Source: Opitutaceae bacterium
GTDB lineage: Bacteria; Verrucomicrobiota; Verrucomicrobiia; Opitutales; Opitutaceae
DNA length: 64,000 nucleotides
Reading direction: 5' to 3'
Assembly (NCBI GenBank): GCA_015075305.1
Contig: JABTUS010000001.1
Span: 124,001 to 188,000 of the forward strand
The stretch's first letter is position 1. Each line of letters begins with the position of its first letter. Both the position numbers and the translations under genes were made by a program. The notes below the pieces were generated by a model. That model was given only the letters and a program-made list of their open reading frames with translations. It made no database searches and was not told the origin of the DNA. Positions 46,556 to 56,498 of this stretch are shown one piece after another.

Positions 46556-47042
<487 letters not shown>

Positions 47043-47073
47043 TCAGGGTTTGAAGAAGGAAGTGTCCAGGCTA

Positions 47074-47293
47074 TCCAATCGGGCCAGTCCATACTCCGAG
47101 ATGTGATTGCAGGCGCAGTCGCTGGCATAGTGAGGCAGGATTAGATCGTGCGCCTGGCAGTGCCACGAACGATCAGTTCGCCGATGAATTTGATTCGCAG
47201 CGGAGTCATAACTCCGCCAGCTTGACCCCACCGAAGCTCCCGACGTCAGCTCAGCTCCCCTGCTCCTGCCGCCGCTCCGCGGCTTCGTTCAAC
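47074..47293 (+). repeat. Dispersed structured repeat, copy 4 with clear internal hairpins
   Basis: The left end reads GGGCCAGTCCATACT. An internal palindrome GCGGAGT-CATA-ACTCCGC spans 47200-47217, and a second hairpin GCCGC-TCC-GCGGC spans 47271-47283, followed by TTCGTTCAAC. A third short pairing GAAC-GATCA-GTTC is at about 47168-47180. This copy best shows that the element can fold as a series of hairpins. It lies between the DUF2442 gene and the second PIN module. Confidence 0.82.
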
Positions 47294-47360
47294 CAGCCGC
47301 CCGTGCCGCATTCTTATTTTCGGTTGCGTCGGCGGGTTTGACCGCCACGTTGCTGCCAAC

Positions 47361-47537
47361 ATGACTTCGACTCTCGCGGGATCGAAGCTGCGCCCCACCA
47401 AAGTTCGTGGACCGCAGCGACATGAAAAGTTTTGGGTAAGAAAGGCAAATCCGGAATTGGACCGTGCCGGCAAATGGCTTTTGGAGAATCTGGCTACGGT
47501 CCGCGCACAAGCCACATCCCGTGCCCATTCTCCTTGA
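47361..47537 (+). CDS. Small antitoxin-like protein upstream of PIN toxin
   Basis: From ATG 47361 the frame codes for 58 residues (MTSTLAGSKLRPTKVRGPQR and onward to RAHSP). It ends at TGA 47535-47537, overlapping the start of the PIN toxin by 17 bp. Its size, basic N terminus and overlap fit an antitoxin-first toxin-antitoxin pair. No family is recognised. The call rests on position and coupling. Confidence 0.6.
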   Translation: MTSTLAGSKLRPTKVRGPQRHEKFWVRKANPELDRAGKWLLENLATVRAQATSRAHSP

Positions 47538-47910
47538 TACTGGTGCCGTTGAGTTGCTGCGGCGGCGCGATCGAAAGGCTGAGTCTCTCGTTCTGCGACA
47601 TTATCCACCGGTCATCTGCACCCCTGTTGTGGGTGAGTTTCTTTTCGGACAAGCCCATGCCAAAGTTTCGGCTACGGCGTTTCAGGAGGCTCGTGAATTT
47701 CTCGATTCATTTGAGGTTCTCCTCCCCGATGCGAATATTGCAGCGATTTACGGTCGGCTCAGGGCGCAGCACTTGGCGTCCGGAGTACAGTTGCCGGATC
47801 CCGACTATTGGATCGCTGCGCACGCCTTGGAGAGTCGACTGCCACTTGTTTCGACCGATCGAGATTTCAGGCATATTGCGGAGCTTGTCGTCCACTGTGT
47901 CGCAAAGTGA
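47521..47910 (+). CDS. PIN-domain toxin (VapC-like)
   Basis: The start at GTG 47521 (VPILLDTGAVELLRRRD) gives 129 residues. All four acidic positions are present: LLDTGAVE, TPVVGEFLFG, LPDPDYWIAAHAL and VSTDRDF. VapC toxins are ribonucleases that cut structured RNA such as tRNA. A longer frame begins at 47464, but the GTG fits the PIN N terminus and overlaps the upstream antitoxin. Repeat copy 5 starts 33 bp downstream. Confidence 0.85.
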   Translation: MPILLDTGAVELLRRRDRKAESLVLRHYPPVICTPVVGEFLFGQAHAKVSATAFQEAREFLDSFEVLLPDANIAAIYGRLRAQHLASGVQLPDPDYWIAAHALESRLPLVSTDRDFRHIAELVVHCVAK

Positions 47911-47942
47911 CGAGCCTACCGTTGACCAAGGCCTTGGGCGCA

Positions 47943-48209
47943 ATCCAACGGGTTCGTCCTGACTAAAAAACCTGATCGAAGCCGCACTTGCTAAGTTGGC
48001 GATGCAGGAATGGCGTGCACTCGGCACGGCCACGACTGCTCAGTTCTCGGATGAATTTGATTCCCAGCGGAGTCATACCCCCGCCAGCTTCGCCCGATCG
48101 ATACTCCCGACGTCAGTTCAACTCTCCAGCCCCTGCCGCCGCTCCGCGGCGTCGTTCAAAACTGACAGATTAACCGTGTGAGCAACTGTCCATTTTTTCG
48201 AGGCAAGCC
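47943..48209 (+). repeat. Dispersed structured repeat, copy 5 (long form)
   Basis: The left end is GGGTTCGTCCTGACTAAAAA, and its CTGATCGAAGCCGC is the inverted form of the element's right end (GCGGC-G/T-TCGTTCA), suggesting a long closing stem over the whole unit. The right end block is at 48147-48159, and the tail to 48209 (ACCGTGTGAGCAACTGTCC and T-run) matches that of copy 2. It marks the right border of the island, 240 bp before mreB. Confidence 0.8.
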
Positions 48210-48451
48210 CAGACTGACAGGATACTGGGAATCGCTTGTTTGTCACATCTCTGCGACTCCACTATTGCCAGCCTGTCTCAGGTGTCGACGGCAGCTCAAC
48301 CCCCTGCATTTCGGTCGCTCGCCGTGCCGGTTCGTGATTCATCGCCACAACGCGAATACTTTACGACCCGCGTGCGTTCGCTCGTTGACACCCCTAGGGA
48401 CCGCCTCTTGCCTCACAGTGGCCCCGCGGCCGCCGCTCCACGCATCGCCAC
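48210..48451. promoter_or_regulatory. Leader region of the mre operon
   Basis: No gene is visible. TTGACA at about 48386 could be a -35 element, but the sequence 17 bp later (TTGCCT) is a poor -10. Another AT-rich candidate, TACTTT near 48356, is equally weak. The promoter of mreB must be within or beyond this stretch; because the island abuts it, the natural upstream control may have been altered by insertion. Confidence 0.3.
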
Positions 48452-49465
48452 ATGTCCAACCTGCTCGGCTATTTTTCCAACGACATCGGAATCGATCTCG
48501 GAACCGCCAACACCCTCGTTTATGTCAAGGATAAGGGGATCATCCTGAGGGAGCCATCCGTTGTCGCCATCGACACGGTCACCCGCAAGGTCCGCGCGGT
48601 CGGCGACGAAGCCAAACGCATGCTGGGCAGGACACCCGGCAACATCACCGCCATCAGACCCATGAAGGACGGCGTCATAGCCGACTTCGACGTCACCGAG
48701 GCGATGCTCCGCTACTTCATACGCAAGGTCCACAGCACCGCTTTCCGTGTAGCCCCGCGCGTCGTGATCGCCATCCCGTCGGGCATCACCGAGGTCGAGA
48801 AGCGGGCGGTGAAGGACTCCGCCACCCGGGCCGGCGCGCGCGACGTGATCACCATCCCCGAACCGATGGCCGCCGCCATCGGCGTGGGTCTGCCCATCGA
48901 CGAACCCGCCGCAAACATGATCGTTGATATCGGAGGCGGCACCACCGAAATTGCAATCATTTCCCTTTCCGGCATTGTCTTTTCCAAGTCCATCCGCGTT
49001 GCCGGCGATGAACTGGACAGCGCGATCATCAACTACATGAAGCGCGCCTACAATCTGCTGATCGGCGAACGCACGGCGGAGGAGATCAAGGTGCGGGTCG
49101 GATCCGCCTATCCTCTCGACGAGGAGCTCACCATGGAGGTCAAGGGCCGCGACTCCGTGGCCGGGCTTCCAAAAACCATTCACATCACGTCTCAGGAAAT
49201 CCGCGAAGCCCTGAGTGACACGATCGCCGCCATCGTCGACGCGGTCCGCACCACGCTCGAGCGCTGTCCGCCGGAACTGTCGGCTGACCTTGTCGATCGT
49301 GGATTTGTCATGGCTGGCGGCGGCTCGCTCATACGAGGCATCGACCGCCTCCTGAGTGAAAAGACGGGACTTCCCATCACGGTGGCGGAGGATCCGCTGT
49401 CGGCTGTCGCGAATGGAACGGGCGCAGTGCTCAACGATCTCAATTGGGTCATATCCAACGTCTGA
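48452..49465 (+). CDS. mreB: Rod shape-determining protein MreB
   Basis: The protein is 337 residues with actin-like ATPase signatures: [20 protein letters not shown] (phosphate 1), [36 protein letters not shown] (phosphate 2) and [20 protein letters not shown] (adenosine). MreB polymerises at the inner membrane and guides lateral wall synthesis. The length and all nucleotide motifs are normal. mreC, mreD and mrdA follow on the same strand, which gives the classical elongasome order. Confidence 0.97.
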   Translation: MSNLLGYFSNDIGIDLGTANTLVYVKDKGIILREPSVVAIDTVTRKVRAVGDEAKRMLGRTPGNITAIRPMKDGVIADFDVTEAMLRYFIRKVHSTAFRVAPRVVIAIPSGITEVEKRAVKDSATRAGARDVITIPEPMAAAIGVGLPIDEPAANMIVDIGGGTTEIAIISLSGIVFSKSIRVAGDELDSAIINYMKRAYNLLIGERTAEEIKVRVGSAYPLDEELTMEVKGRDSVAGLPKTIHITSQEIREALSDTIAAIVDAVRTTLERCPPELSADLVDRGFVMAGGGSLIRGIDRLLSEKTGLPITVAEDPLSAVANGTGAVLNDLNWVISNV

Positions 49466-49568
49466 CCGTGCTCCCCAACCGGCTTGCGCGGCGTCGTCAT
49501 GGCGAAACCCGCCCTGCTTCGGCTGGCCGCCATCCGGTTCGATTCCGATCTGACGAGCCGCTTCTGAC

Positions 49569-50405
49569 GTGTTTCCTCACCGCATCCTCCAACGCCGGCC
49601 CTTTCTGAGCCTCGCCGTCGCCTTTGCTGTCTGGCTGCTCCTGCCGGTTGTTGTGAAGCGCGCCATGCGCATCAGCTTCTTCGAGCTTCAGGCCCCGATC
49701 GATCTGACCGTGTCCTATGTGCGCGACCTTCAGGATTACTGGGCGCTGCGGACGCGCTCGACCAACGAACTCATCGCGGCCGGACGGGATCTTGCCCGTC
49801 TGAATGCGAGCTACGAAACGGCGCTGCAACAGAACGCCACCCTGCGCCGCGAAGTCGAACGCCTGGAATCGCTGCTCAAGCTTCCCGCGTTTCCGGAACA
49901 CCGCAGCGAAGTGGCTCGAGTCGCCAGGCGCGATTTCACCGGCTGGTGGCAGCGTCTCACATTGAGAAAAGGACGCAATTTCGGCATCGCGGAAGGCGCG
50001 CCGGTCATCTTCACGGGTGGAGTCGTGGGACGTGTCACAAGGGTCGGTCTGTACACCTGCGAGGTGGAGATGGTGAGCAGCCCCGGTTTCCGGCTTGCCG
50101 CCACCATTGAGGGAGATGCGCGCCCGATAAGCTACCAAGGTGGCGAAAATCCGACCCTCGGCCCGGCCAGGGGTGTCGCGGAGTATGTTCCGCTCGACAT
50201 CCTTGCATCCCCGACAGCTCCAAAACGCGTGGTCACCTCGGGCCTGGGCGGAGTGTTTCCCCCGGGGCTGGCCATCGGGGAATTGATCCGGCTCGAAGGC
50301 AGTGGCGACGGTTTGTTCAAGACCGGCGAGGTCAGGCTCGACTCGAGGCTGTCCGAGATAAGCGAGGCGACAATTCTTGTTCCCATGAAACCAGCCGGCT
50401 ACTGA
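49569..50405 (+). CDS. mreC: Rod shape-determining protein MreC
   Basis: This 278-residue protein has an N-terminal membrane segment at about 8-30 (FLSLAVAFAVWLLLPVVVKR), then a coiled coil at about 65-105 (RLNASYETALQQNATLRREV) and a beta-rich C-terminal domain containing GAPVIFTGGVVGRVTRVGLY and GLGGVFPPGLAIGELIRLEG. MreC links MreB to the periplasmic wall enzymes such as PBP2. It lies 104 bp after mreB and 15 bp before mreD. Confidence 0.93.
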   Translation: MFPHRILQRRPFLSLAVAFAVWLLLPVVVKRAMRISFFELQAPIDLTVSYVRDLQDYWALRTRSTNELIAAGRDLARLNASYETALQQNATLRREVERLESLLKLPAFPEHRSEVARVARRDFTGWWQRLTLRKGRNFGIAEGAPVIFTGGVVGRVTRVGLYTCEVEMVSSPGFRLAATIEGDARPISYQGGENPTLGPARGVAEYVPLDILASPTAPKRVVTSGLGGVFPPGLAIGELIRLEGSGDGLFKTGEVRLDSRLSEISEATILVPMKPAGY

Positions 50406-50419
50406 AGGCCCGCAATCCG

Positions 50420-50938
50420 ATGCGCCGGTCGCTGAGTCTCTTCGCCACGCTGTTTCTGCTCTGGGTTGTTACCGGGCAGATCAACCACATCCTGTCTCCC
50501 TGGCGGATCTCGCTTTTTCTTGGCGGACTTCATGTGGTGTTTGCGGCGCTGAGATTGCGGCGCAACGAGGCGCTGCTCACCACCTTCGCCGCCGGCCTGC
50601 TGTTCGACGCCAATGCGCCCGTCTGGTTTGGCTGCCACGCCATGATTTTTTCAACCGCCTGCATGGTCGTTTTCCGCTTCCGCAGCCGCGTCCCGCGCGA
50701 TGACGCGTTGTTTCCCGTCGTCATCGGCCTTCTCGCGAACCTTGGCATCCATCTTGGAGTCTCTTTCGCTGCCATCCAGCACATGCCTTCAGGAATCAAC
50801 CCCTGGCCCCGCCTGTTGACCGATCTCCTCATTTCGCAGGTGGCGCTCGTCCTCGTCGCCCCGTGGTTCCTTCGCCTCCAGGAACGCGCGCTGGAAATCA
50901 TCGGCGCGGATTTGCGCCCGGATCAACCCGGCGTCTGA
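50420..50938 (+). CDS. mreD: Rod shape-determining protein MreD
   Basis: This 172-residue integral membrane protein has about five hydrophobic segments (SLFATLFLLWVVTGQINHIL, ISLFLGGLHVVFAAL, FAAGLLFDANAPVWFG and more). MreD sequences are weakly conserved, so the assignment depends mainly on size, hydrophobicity and its place between mreC and mrdA. The stop TGA at 50936-50938 shares one base with the ATG of mrdA, so translation is coupled. Confidence 0.85.
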   Translation: MRRSLSLFATLFLLWVVTGQINHILSPWRISLFLGGLHVVFAALRLRRNEALLTTFAAGLLFDANAPVWFGCHAMIFSTACMVVFRFRSRVPRDDALFPVVIGLLANLGIHLGVSFAAIQHMPSGINPWPRLLTDLLISQVALVLVAPWFLRLQERALEIIGADLRPDQPGV

Positions 50939-52917
50939 TGGTCGATGCACGCATGAAGGATCGAGATTCAGAACGCTCGGGAAGCCTGGTCGAATCCCAC
51001 AAGGGCTACGACCCGCGGCTCATCCTGTTCTATTTCGGCATCACCGCAATGCTCCTCATCCTCGGTGGAGGCCTCGCCTATCAGCAGCTCTTCAGGACCG
51101 ACGACTACCACGACCGGGAGCGGATCCAGAACCAGCGCAGGGTGCTCATGCCAGGCTCGCGCGGAAACATCTACGACCGCGAGGGCAGGCTTCTGGTCGG
51201 CAATCTTCCCAGGTTCGCCGTCACCCTCAACCTGGTGGAGCTGCGCGGCGAATTCCTCAAGGAATACCGCAGGATACGACGCGCCTACCGCGACAGCGAT
51301 GATCGCGATCTGGTTTCCGCAAGCCAGATGGAGCAGATCGCACGCTACACCGTGGTCGAGCGCTACCTGAGGCAGGTGAATCGCACCCTGGGCACCGGCG
51401 CGACACTCGACGGCCGGGAACTCCAGCGTCATTTCAACCAGCGGCTGCTGCTGCCCTTTGTCCTCGTCGATGATCTCGCACCCGAAGACTACGCGAAACT
51501 CATCGAGCAACTGCCGGTTGCCTCCCCGCTCCAGATCTACACCTCGACCAAGCGCTACTATCCCCACGGATCCGCCGCCGCCCACAGCATCGGCTACGTC
51601 AGTTCGGTCGAAGTGGGCGATGTCGCGCTGGAAAACTTTCCGGGTGACGAACTGAAGACGTTTCCCATGAAGGAGAGCGTCGGCCGGACAGGCCTCGAGC
51701 GCCGCTTCGACGACAAGCTTCAGGGTCAGGCGGGCGGCGTCATCTATCGCGTCGATCCCGCCGGCTACCGCGTGAATCCGCCGCTGCGCAAGCTTCTCCC
51801 GCTCCAGGGATCAAATCTGGTCACAAGCCTCGACATCGACCTCCAGCTGGCCTCCGAGGAACAGCTGGCGATCAATGAACTCGCGGGCGCCGCGGTCGCA
51901 ATCGACATCGGCACCGGCGAGGTGCTCGCGCTGGCGAGCAAGCCGGATTTCAATCTGACCGACACTTCACCGCGGATCAGCTCTGACAACTACAAGCGGA
52001 TCGAGGAGGCCGGGGGCTGGCTCAATCGCGCGGTGCAAGGCGTCTACCCGCCCGGATCCACATTCAAGCTGATCACAGCACTGGCGGGCCTGCGCAGCGG
52101 AGCCATCACGCTGGACACCACCGTCGACTGCCAGGGCGCCCTGATGGTCGGTCGCCGGCCGTTCCCCTGTCACGACGGCCACCAGCACGGTCCGCTGCAA
52201 CTCGTCGGTGCCATCGAAAAGTCCTGCAATGTCTTCTTCTTCGACCGCGGCATCGCCATGGGCGCCCAGGCGATCGCCGACGAGGCGCGGCGGTTCAACC
52301 TGGATTCGCCGACCGGCATAGAGCTGCCGTTCGAAACGACCGGCATGCTTGTGCCCGACCCCGCCTGGAAACTGCGCACCCGCGATGAAAAGTGGTTCGA
52401 CGGCGACACCGCCAACTTCGCCATCGGACAGGGGTTTCTCGGAGTCACGCCCCTGCAGATGGCCTGTTTCGTCGCATCCCTGGCTCGGGGTGAAACCGAA
52501 ACCAAACCCACGCTGATCCACCAGCCGGGACGCCCGCGCATCCACTCCACGCCCATCAATCTTCCGAGTGCGCAGTATCAGGCCGTCATTCGCGGCATGG
52601 AGCAATGCGTGAAGACAGGGACCGCAAAAATCCTCAGCGGGCTTCTCAAGATCGATGGCCTCGCCATCGCCGGCAAGACCGGCACCGCCCAGGTGAGCGC
52701 CCGCAAGGGGAAACTGAATCTCGCCTGGTTCGTCTGTTTCGCCCCGATCGAAAAGCCGGAAATCGCCATCGCGGTCGTTGTTGAAGGCGACACACCCAAC
52801 GAGGAGTTCGCCGGCAGCCGCTATGCCGTGCCGGTGGCGCACGCTGTGCTCAAAGGCTGGTTTGCCAAGAAGAACCGCCGCGCCTCCTCCACGCTGGCTT
52901 CGATTTCGCCAAACTGA
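50938..52917 (+). CDS. mrdA: Penicillin-binding protein 2, elongation-specific transpeptidase
   Basis: The start at ATG 50938 overlaps the mreD stop and gives 659 residues; ATG 50953 is an alternative. One membrane anchor (LILFYFGITAMLLILGGGLA) is followed by the dimerisation/pedestal domain starting RVLMPGSRGNIYDREGRLLV. The transpeptidase motifs are YPPGSTFKLITA (Ser374 as the acylated Ser), EKSCNVFFFDRG and IAGKTGTAQVSA. PBP2 cross-links peptidoglycan during side-wall growth and needs a RodA glycosyltransferase, which is not in this window. No signal other than the anchor is needed. Confidence 0.95.
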   Translation: MVDARMKDRDSERSGSLVESHKGYDPRLILFYFGITAMLLILGGGLAYQQLFRTDDYHDRERIQNQRRVLMPGSRGNIYDREGRLLVGNLPRFAVTLNLVELRGEFLKEYRRIRRAYRDSDDRDLVSASQMEQIARYTVVERYLRQVNRTLGTGATLDGRELQRHFNQRLLLPFVLVDDLAPEDYAKLIEQLPVASPLQIYTSTKRYYPHGSAAAHSIGYVSSVEVGDVALENFPGDELKTFPMKESVGRTGLERRFDDKLQGQAGGVIYRVDPAGYRVNPPLRKLLPLQGSNLVTSLDIDLQLASEEQLAINELAGAAVAIDIGTGEVLALASKPDFNLTDTSPRISSDNYKRIEEAGGWLNRAVQGVYPPGSTFKLITALAGLRSGAITLDTTVDCQGALMVGRRPFPCHDGHQHGPLQLVGAIEKSCNVFFFDRGIAMGAQAIADEARRFNLDSPTGIELPFETTGMLVPDPAWKLRTRDEKWFDGDTANFAIGQGFLGVTPLQMACFVASLARGETETKPTLIHQPGRPRIHSTPINLPSAQYQAVIRGMEQCVKTGTAKILSGLLKIDGLAIAGKTGTAQVSARKGKLNLAWFVCFAPIEKPEIAIAVVVEGDTPNEEFAGSRYAVPVAHAVLKGWFAKKNRRASSTLASISPN

Positions 52918-52970
52918 CCTCACGCTCGATCAACGCCGCGTGATTGAGGGCCATCCTTTGCGCCATCCGA

Positions 52971-54749
52971 TCACCTCCGAGCGCGGATTCGGTCAAAATG
53001 CGCGGTGACCTCGGCGAGGGAGCGCGTGTTGAGAATGCTCTCCCGCGTCAACCAGCCTTTTCGCGCCGTCAGTATCCCCGCGCGCACGTGCACGAGCGTG
53101 CCGGTCTCATGCGCGTCGGGATTGATCGCACAGAGCAGTCCCTTCTCCGACGCCCGCCTCCAATGGCGCCAGTCCATGTCCAGCCTGCTGGGATGCGCAT
53201 TGATTTCGATGATGACGCCGTTGGCGATCGCGGCATCAATGACCTTCGGAACGTTCACACGATAGCCGTCCCGCTGGAGCAGCAGGCGTCCTGTCACATG
53301 CCCCACCATGGTCGTCGACGGATGCTCGATCGCACGCACGATGCGCGCGGTCATAGCCTCCTCGCTCTGTGCAAATGCGTTGTGCACGGAAACAACGACG
53401 TAGTCCAGCGCCGCAAGCAGATCGTCCGGGTAGTCGAGCCGCCCATCCGGCAGGATGTCCACTTCCGATCCGGCAAAAACATGCGTTCGAAAGCGGCCGG
53501 ACGCATTGAGCGCGTGGATCTCCTTCACCTGATTGCCAAGCCGCTCCTCGCTCAGGCCATTCGCCTGAAAACTGCTCTTTGAATGATCGGCTATTCCGAG
53601 ATATTCCCATCCAAGCGCCTGCGCCGCCGCCACCATCTCGGTGAGCGTGTTTCGCCCGTCGGAGGCTGTCGTATGGTTGTGGAACGCGCCCTTCAAATCC
53701 CGCTCCTCCACGAGCCTCGGGAGGTCCCTCGATTCGGCATGTTCAATCTCTCCCAGGCCCTCGCGCAGTTCGGGCGGGATGTATCGAAGGCCCAAAGCCG
53801 CGAACAGCTTCCATTCCGAGTCAATCACTCCGTACGCGGCCAGCGTCGCGCCATGCGCAGCCTTCACCTTGGCCGTCCCCTCGCCCTCAGCAGGAACCAG
53901 CCCCCACTCGCTGAGGCTCAGGCCTTGGGCAAGGGCGCGCTGACGCATCTGGACATTGTGATCCTTCGAACCCGTGAAATGATGCAGTGCAAAAGTGAAC
54001 TGCCCCCCAGGCACGAGCCTCAGGTCAGCCTGCAGGCCCGTGGAAAATCGCACGCTCGCCTTCGTCTCGCCGCGGGCAGTCACCTCCTTGACATCCGGCA
54101 TCGAGCAAAACCAGTCGACCACCGGCTTTGAACTCTTTGCAGCAACAAGAAAGTCAAGATCACCCACCGTTTCCAAGCCACGGCGCAGACTGCCGGCAGC
54201 CTCCGCGGAGATGACATCAGGAAGCGACCGAAGCTCCTGCAAAATCGGCTCGGCCACCGCATGTGCATCCCACCACAGGTGCCGGCGACCGTAGGCCTCG
54301 CGATTTGCGATGCCTTCAAGGATGTTCTGCTGCGTCTTTTCGCCAAATCCCTTCAGCTCCGCGACCTTTCCGCTGCGACAGGCGTCCGCCAGTGAGGCAA
54401 TGCTGTTGACGCCCAGCTGGGCGTGAAGCGCCTTGATCTTCTTTGGGCCCAGCCCGGGAATCTGGAGCAGCTCAACCAGGCCGGGCTCAACCGAGGCCTT
54501 CAATCGATCAAAAAACTCCAGCGCTCCGGTGGTGTGCAGCTCCGTGATTTTCTGGACCAGCGCATCGCCGATTCCCTTGACCGTGCCAAGTTTTCCATCG
54601 GCGATCAGTTGACCGAGCTCCGACTCCTCGATCCCCTCCACAGCCCGCGCTCCGGCCTGGTACGCGCGCACCTTGAAGGGATTCTCATCCTTCAGCTCGA
54701 GCAGAATGGCAATTTCGTCGAGAACATCCGCGATCTCCTTCTTCGTCAT
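52971..54749 (-). CDS. polX: DNA polymerase/3'-5' exonuclease PolX
   Basis: The start at ATG 54747-54749 ([20 protein letters not shown]) gives 592 residues, normal for bacterial PolX; the upstream frame overlaps the thioesterase gene region and lacks homology. Order: helix-hairpin-helix repeats at about 45-170 ([27 protein letters not shown]), a polymerase palm with [20 protein letters not shown], and a C-terminal PHP domain at about 345-590 ([37 protein letters not shown]). It fills gaps in base excision repair and has a metal-dependent 3'-5' exonuclease. It is convergent with mrdA (53 bp). Confidence 0.93.
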   Translation of the reverse strand: MTKKEIADVLDEIAILLELKDENPFKVRAYQAGARAVEGIEESELGQLIADGKLGTVKGIGDALVQKITELHTTGALEFFDRLKASVEPGLVELLQIPGLGPKKIKALHAQLGVNSIASLADACRSGKVAELKGFGEKTQQNILEGIANREAYGRRHLWWDAHAVAEPILQELRSLPDVISAEAAGSLRRGLETVGDLDFLVAAKSSKPVVDWFCSMPDVKEVTARGETKASVRFSTGLQADLRLVPGGQFTFALHHFTGSKDHNVQMRQRALAQGLSLSEWGLVPAEGEGTAKVKAAHGATLAAYGVIDSEWKLFAALGLRYIPPELREGLGEIEHAESRDLPRLVEERDLKGAFHNHTTASDGRNTLTEMVAAAQALGWEYLGIADHSKSSFQANGLSEERLGNQVKEIHALNASGRFRTHVFAGSEVDILPDGRLDYPDDLLAALDYVVVSVHNAFAQSEEAMTARIVRAIEHPSTTMVGHVTGRLLLQRDGYRVNVPKVIDAAIANGVIIEINAHPSRLDMDWRHWRRASEKGLLCAINPDAHETGTLVHVRAGILTARKGWLTRESILNTRSLAEVTAHFDRIRARR

Positions 54750-54825
54750 GCCGCCAGCTAAACCATCCCGGGCGGCAATGTCACGGCGCGCTTGCCAAGG
54801 AACCGCCGGCTGGCCTGATGGAAAT

Positions 54826-55236
54826 ATGCCGTTCACCTACGCCCGGACGATTCGCCTGGCAGACACCGATGCCGCCGGTGTGGTCTTTTTCCCGCGCTAT
54901 CTGGAGATCTGCCACGAAGCCTATGAAGCGGCGCTTCTCGCCGCAGGCATCGATCTGAAGTCCTATTTTGCCGCCGCGGACGGCCTTACAGTTCCGATTG
55001 TCCGGAGCGAGGCGGAATACCTGCGCCCATTGTACTCCGGAGACAGGATCGAAGTTGTCGTGACACCAATCCCGGCCAATGAGCACGAGTTTGCGCTAGC
55101 ATTCGAACTCAGCAGAATAGGCCCCCCGCGCAAGACCGTGGCCCGCGTGCGCACCGAGCACGTCTGCATCTCGGCAAAGACCCGGGAGCGCAGCCCGCTT
55201 TCAGCCGCTCTCACCCGTTGGGTGGGTGGCGGATAG
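54826..55236 (+). CDS. Hotdog-fold acyl-CoA thioesterase, DHNA-CoA hydrolase type
   Basis: The start at ATG 54826 ([20 protein letters not shown]) gives 136 residues. The 4-hydroxybenzoyl-CoA thioesterase family signature is [20 protein letters not shown], with the catalytic acid in the ADTDAAG part, and [19 protein letters not shown] follows. The menaquinone pathway needs hydrolysis of 1,4-dihydroxy-2-naphthoyl-CoA by such an enzyme, and menE and menC lie within 4 kb. Both size and context therefore support this role, though a general thioesterase is possible. It is divergent from polX. Confidence 0.8.
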   Translation: MPFTYARTIRLADTDAAGVVFFPRYLEICHEAYEAALLAAGIDLKSYFAAADGLTVPIVRSEAEYLRPLYSGDRIEVVVTPIPANEHEFALAFELSRIGPPRKTVARVRTEHVCISAKTRERSPLSAALTRWVGGG

Positions 55237-55396
55237 ACCCGGGGAGCGCGGGTTTCCAGCCTTCATCGACTGAGCGATTGCCCGAGTCGGAAGCGGGCTG
55301 GAAGCCTGTGCTACTCTTTGACGCGGAGATCGGAGAACGGAAATCAGCGATCCGATTTCAACTTGCCTGAGAACAAGACATGGCTAACATAGCCAC

Positions 55397-55699
55397 GTGA
55401 AAGTAGCCAATATTGCCAAGACTCGGAACCAACTTAGCCAGTTGCTCCGACGGGTCAAGCGCGGCGAAACCGTGATCATCACCGATCGCGATCGTCCGGT
55501 AGCTCGGCTGACGCCCATCGATATGGCAGCGGCACCCAGCGCCTCGGAGCTGGACACCCTGTTTGCGTCCGGAGCTCTTTTGCCATTTGTTGGAAGCCCG
55601 CTCGATGTCGATGCCTTTCTCGCCGCACCGCGCGCAGTGATGCGCGCCGATGCTTCGCTGACCGCCGCAGTGTTGTCCGAGCGTCAGGAAGGGCGATGA
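55397..55699 (+). CDS. Phd/YefM-family antitoxin (VapB-like)
   Basis: The protein is 100 residues with MKVANIAKTRNQLSQLLRRV and RGETVIITDRDRPVARLTPI, the DNA-binding half of Phd/YefM antitoxins. The C-terminal half (ASELDTLFASGALLP and on) should hold the toxin. It starts with GTG-free ATG-like context at 55397 and its stop overlaps the PIN toxin start as ATGA. It would repress its own promoter and silence the adjacent toxin. Confidence 0.87.
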   Translation: MKVANIAKTRNQLSQLLRRVKRGETVIITDRDRPVARLTPIDMAAAPSASELDTLFASGALLPFVGSPLDVDAFLAAPRAVMRADASLTAAVLSERQEGR

Positions 55700-56118
55700 G
55701 ATTCTGGGACAGTTCCGCGCTGGGCGCCCTTCTTGTCGATGAGGCCGACTCCCATCGCCGTGCGGAGCAATTGCGCAAGGATCCCGTCATCGCGGTGTGG
55801 TGGGCCACCCCCGTCGAATGTGAATCGGCCATCCAACGACACCAGCGGGACGGCACCCTCTTTGCGGCCGGAGCTCGTCAGGCCCGCGAACGCCTCGCTG
55901 AGCTGGCCTCCGCATGGCACGAGGCGCCGCCGCAACCCGGCCTGCGCACGCTCGCCGTGCGGCTCCTTCGCACCCATCCCCTGCGCGCGGCTGACGCACT
56001 GCAACTTGCGGCCGCGCTCACATTGTGCACAGCCTTGGGCCGACAGATTGAATTTGTCTGTGCCGATGATCGGCTCGCATCCGCCGCTGAAATTGAAAAC
56101 CTACCCGTCGTGCGGTAG
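55696..56118 (+). CDS. vapC: PIN-domain toxin VapC
   Basis: This 140-residue PIN protein has MRFWDSSALGALLVDE, TPVECESAIQRH, LRAADALQLAAAL and FVCADDRLASAA, which together provide all the acidic active-site residues. It is translated with the upstream antitoxin (ATGA overlap). VapC enzymes cut tRNA or rRNA loops when free of antitoxin. The module sits in a block between the thioesterase gene and menE, so it interrupts a loose menaquinone neighbourhood. Confidence 0.88.
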   Translation: MRFWDSSALGALLVDEADSHRRAEQLRKDPVIAVWWATPVECESAIQRHQRDGTLFAAGARQARERLAELASAWHEAPPQPGLRTLAVRLLRTHPLRAADALQLAAALTLCTALGRQIEFVCADDRLASAAEIENLPVVR

Positions 56119-56223
56119 CGGGATACGGCATTGTTCCCGCCACAAGCCACTTTGCACGAGTGTTCGCAAGAACCTGAAACCAAGGCTTGCAAGCAAACAG
56201 AGTCTTTCTACGGTCCGCACATC

Positions 56224-56445
56224 GTGAATCACCCTATTGCCATTCGACTGCGCGAACTCATTCACGCTGCTCCTTTCATGCCCTTCAGCGTCAAGATGGT
56301 CGATGGCACCATTTACCACATCCCACACGAAGACTTCCTGGTGATCACGCGCAGTGGACGCGTTTTCTTCGATGACGGCGAAAAGGTTTCCAAGTCACTA
56401 AACGTCACGCTCATTGCTGAAATCGACGAACACGCTCACGCCTAA
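56224..56445 (+). CDS. Small hypothetical protein
   Basis: The likely start is GTG 56224, giving 73 residues (VNHPIAIRLRELIHAAPFMP and on). It includes FSVKMVDGTIYHIPHEDFLV and SGRVFFDDGEKVS, a compact beta-rich pattern found in many small bacterial proteins of unknown role. The frame is open upstream to 56131 without family character. It follows the vapBC pair by 105 bp and may be part of the same mobile module. It faces menE tail to tail. Confidence 0.55.
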   Translation: MNHPIAIRLRELIHAAPFMPFSVKMVDGTIYHIPHEDFLVITRSGRVFFDDGEKVSKSLNVTLIAEIDEHAHA

Positions 56446-56498
56446 ATAGGTCAGCGGTTTTGCTAAACCCACTGCCAGGCTCACCCATTGCTGCATCT

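Noticed and set aside
48413-49183. Minus-strand open frame of 256 codons
   Set aside because: It is antisense to mreB, with His/Asp/Gly-rich shadow composition.
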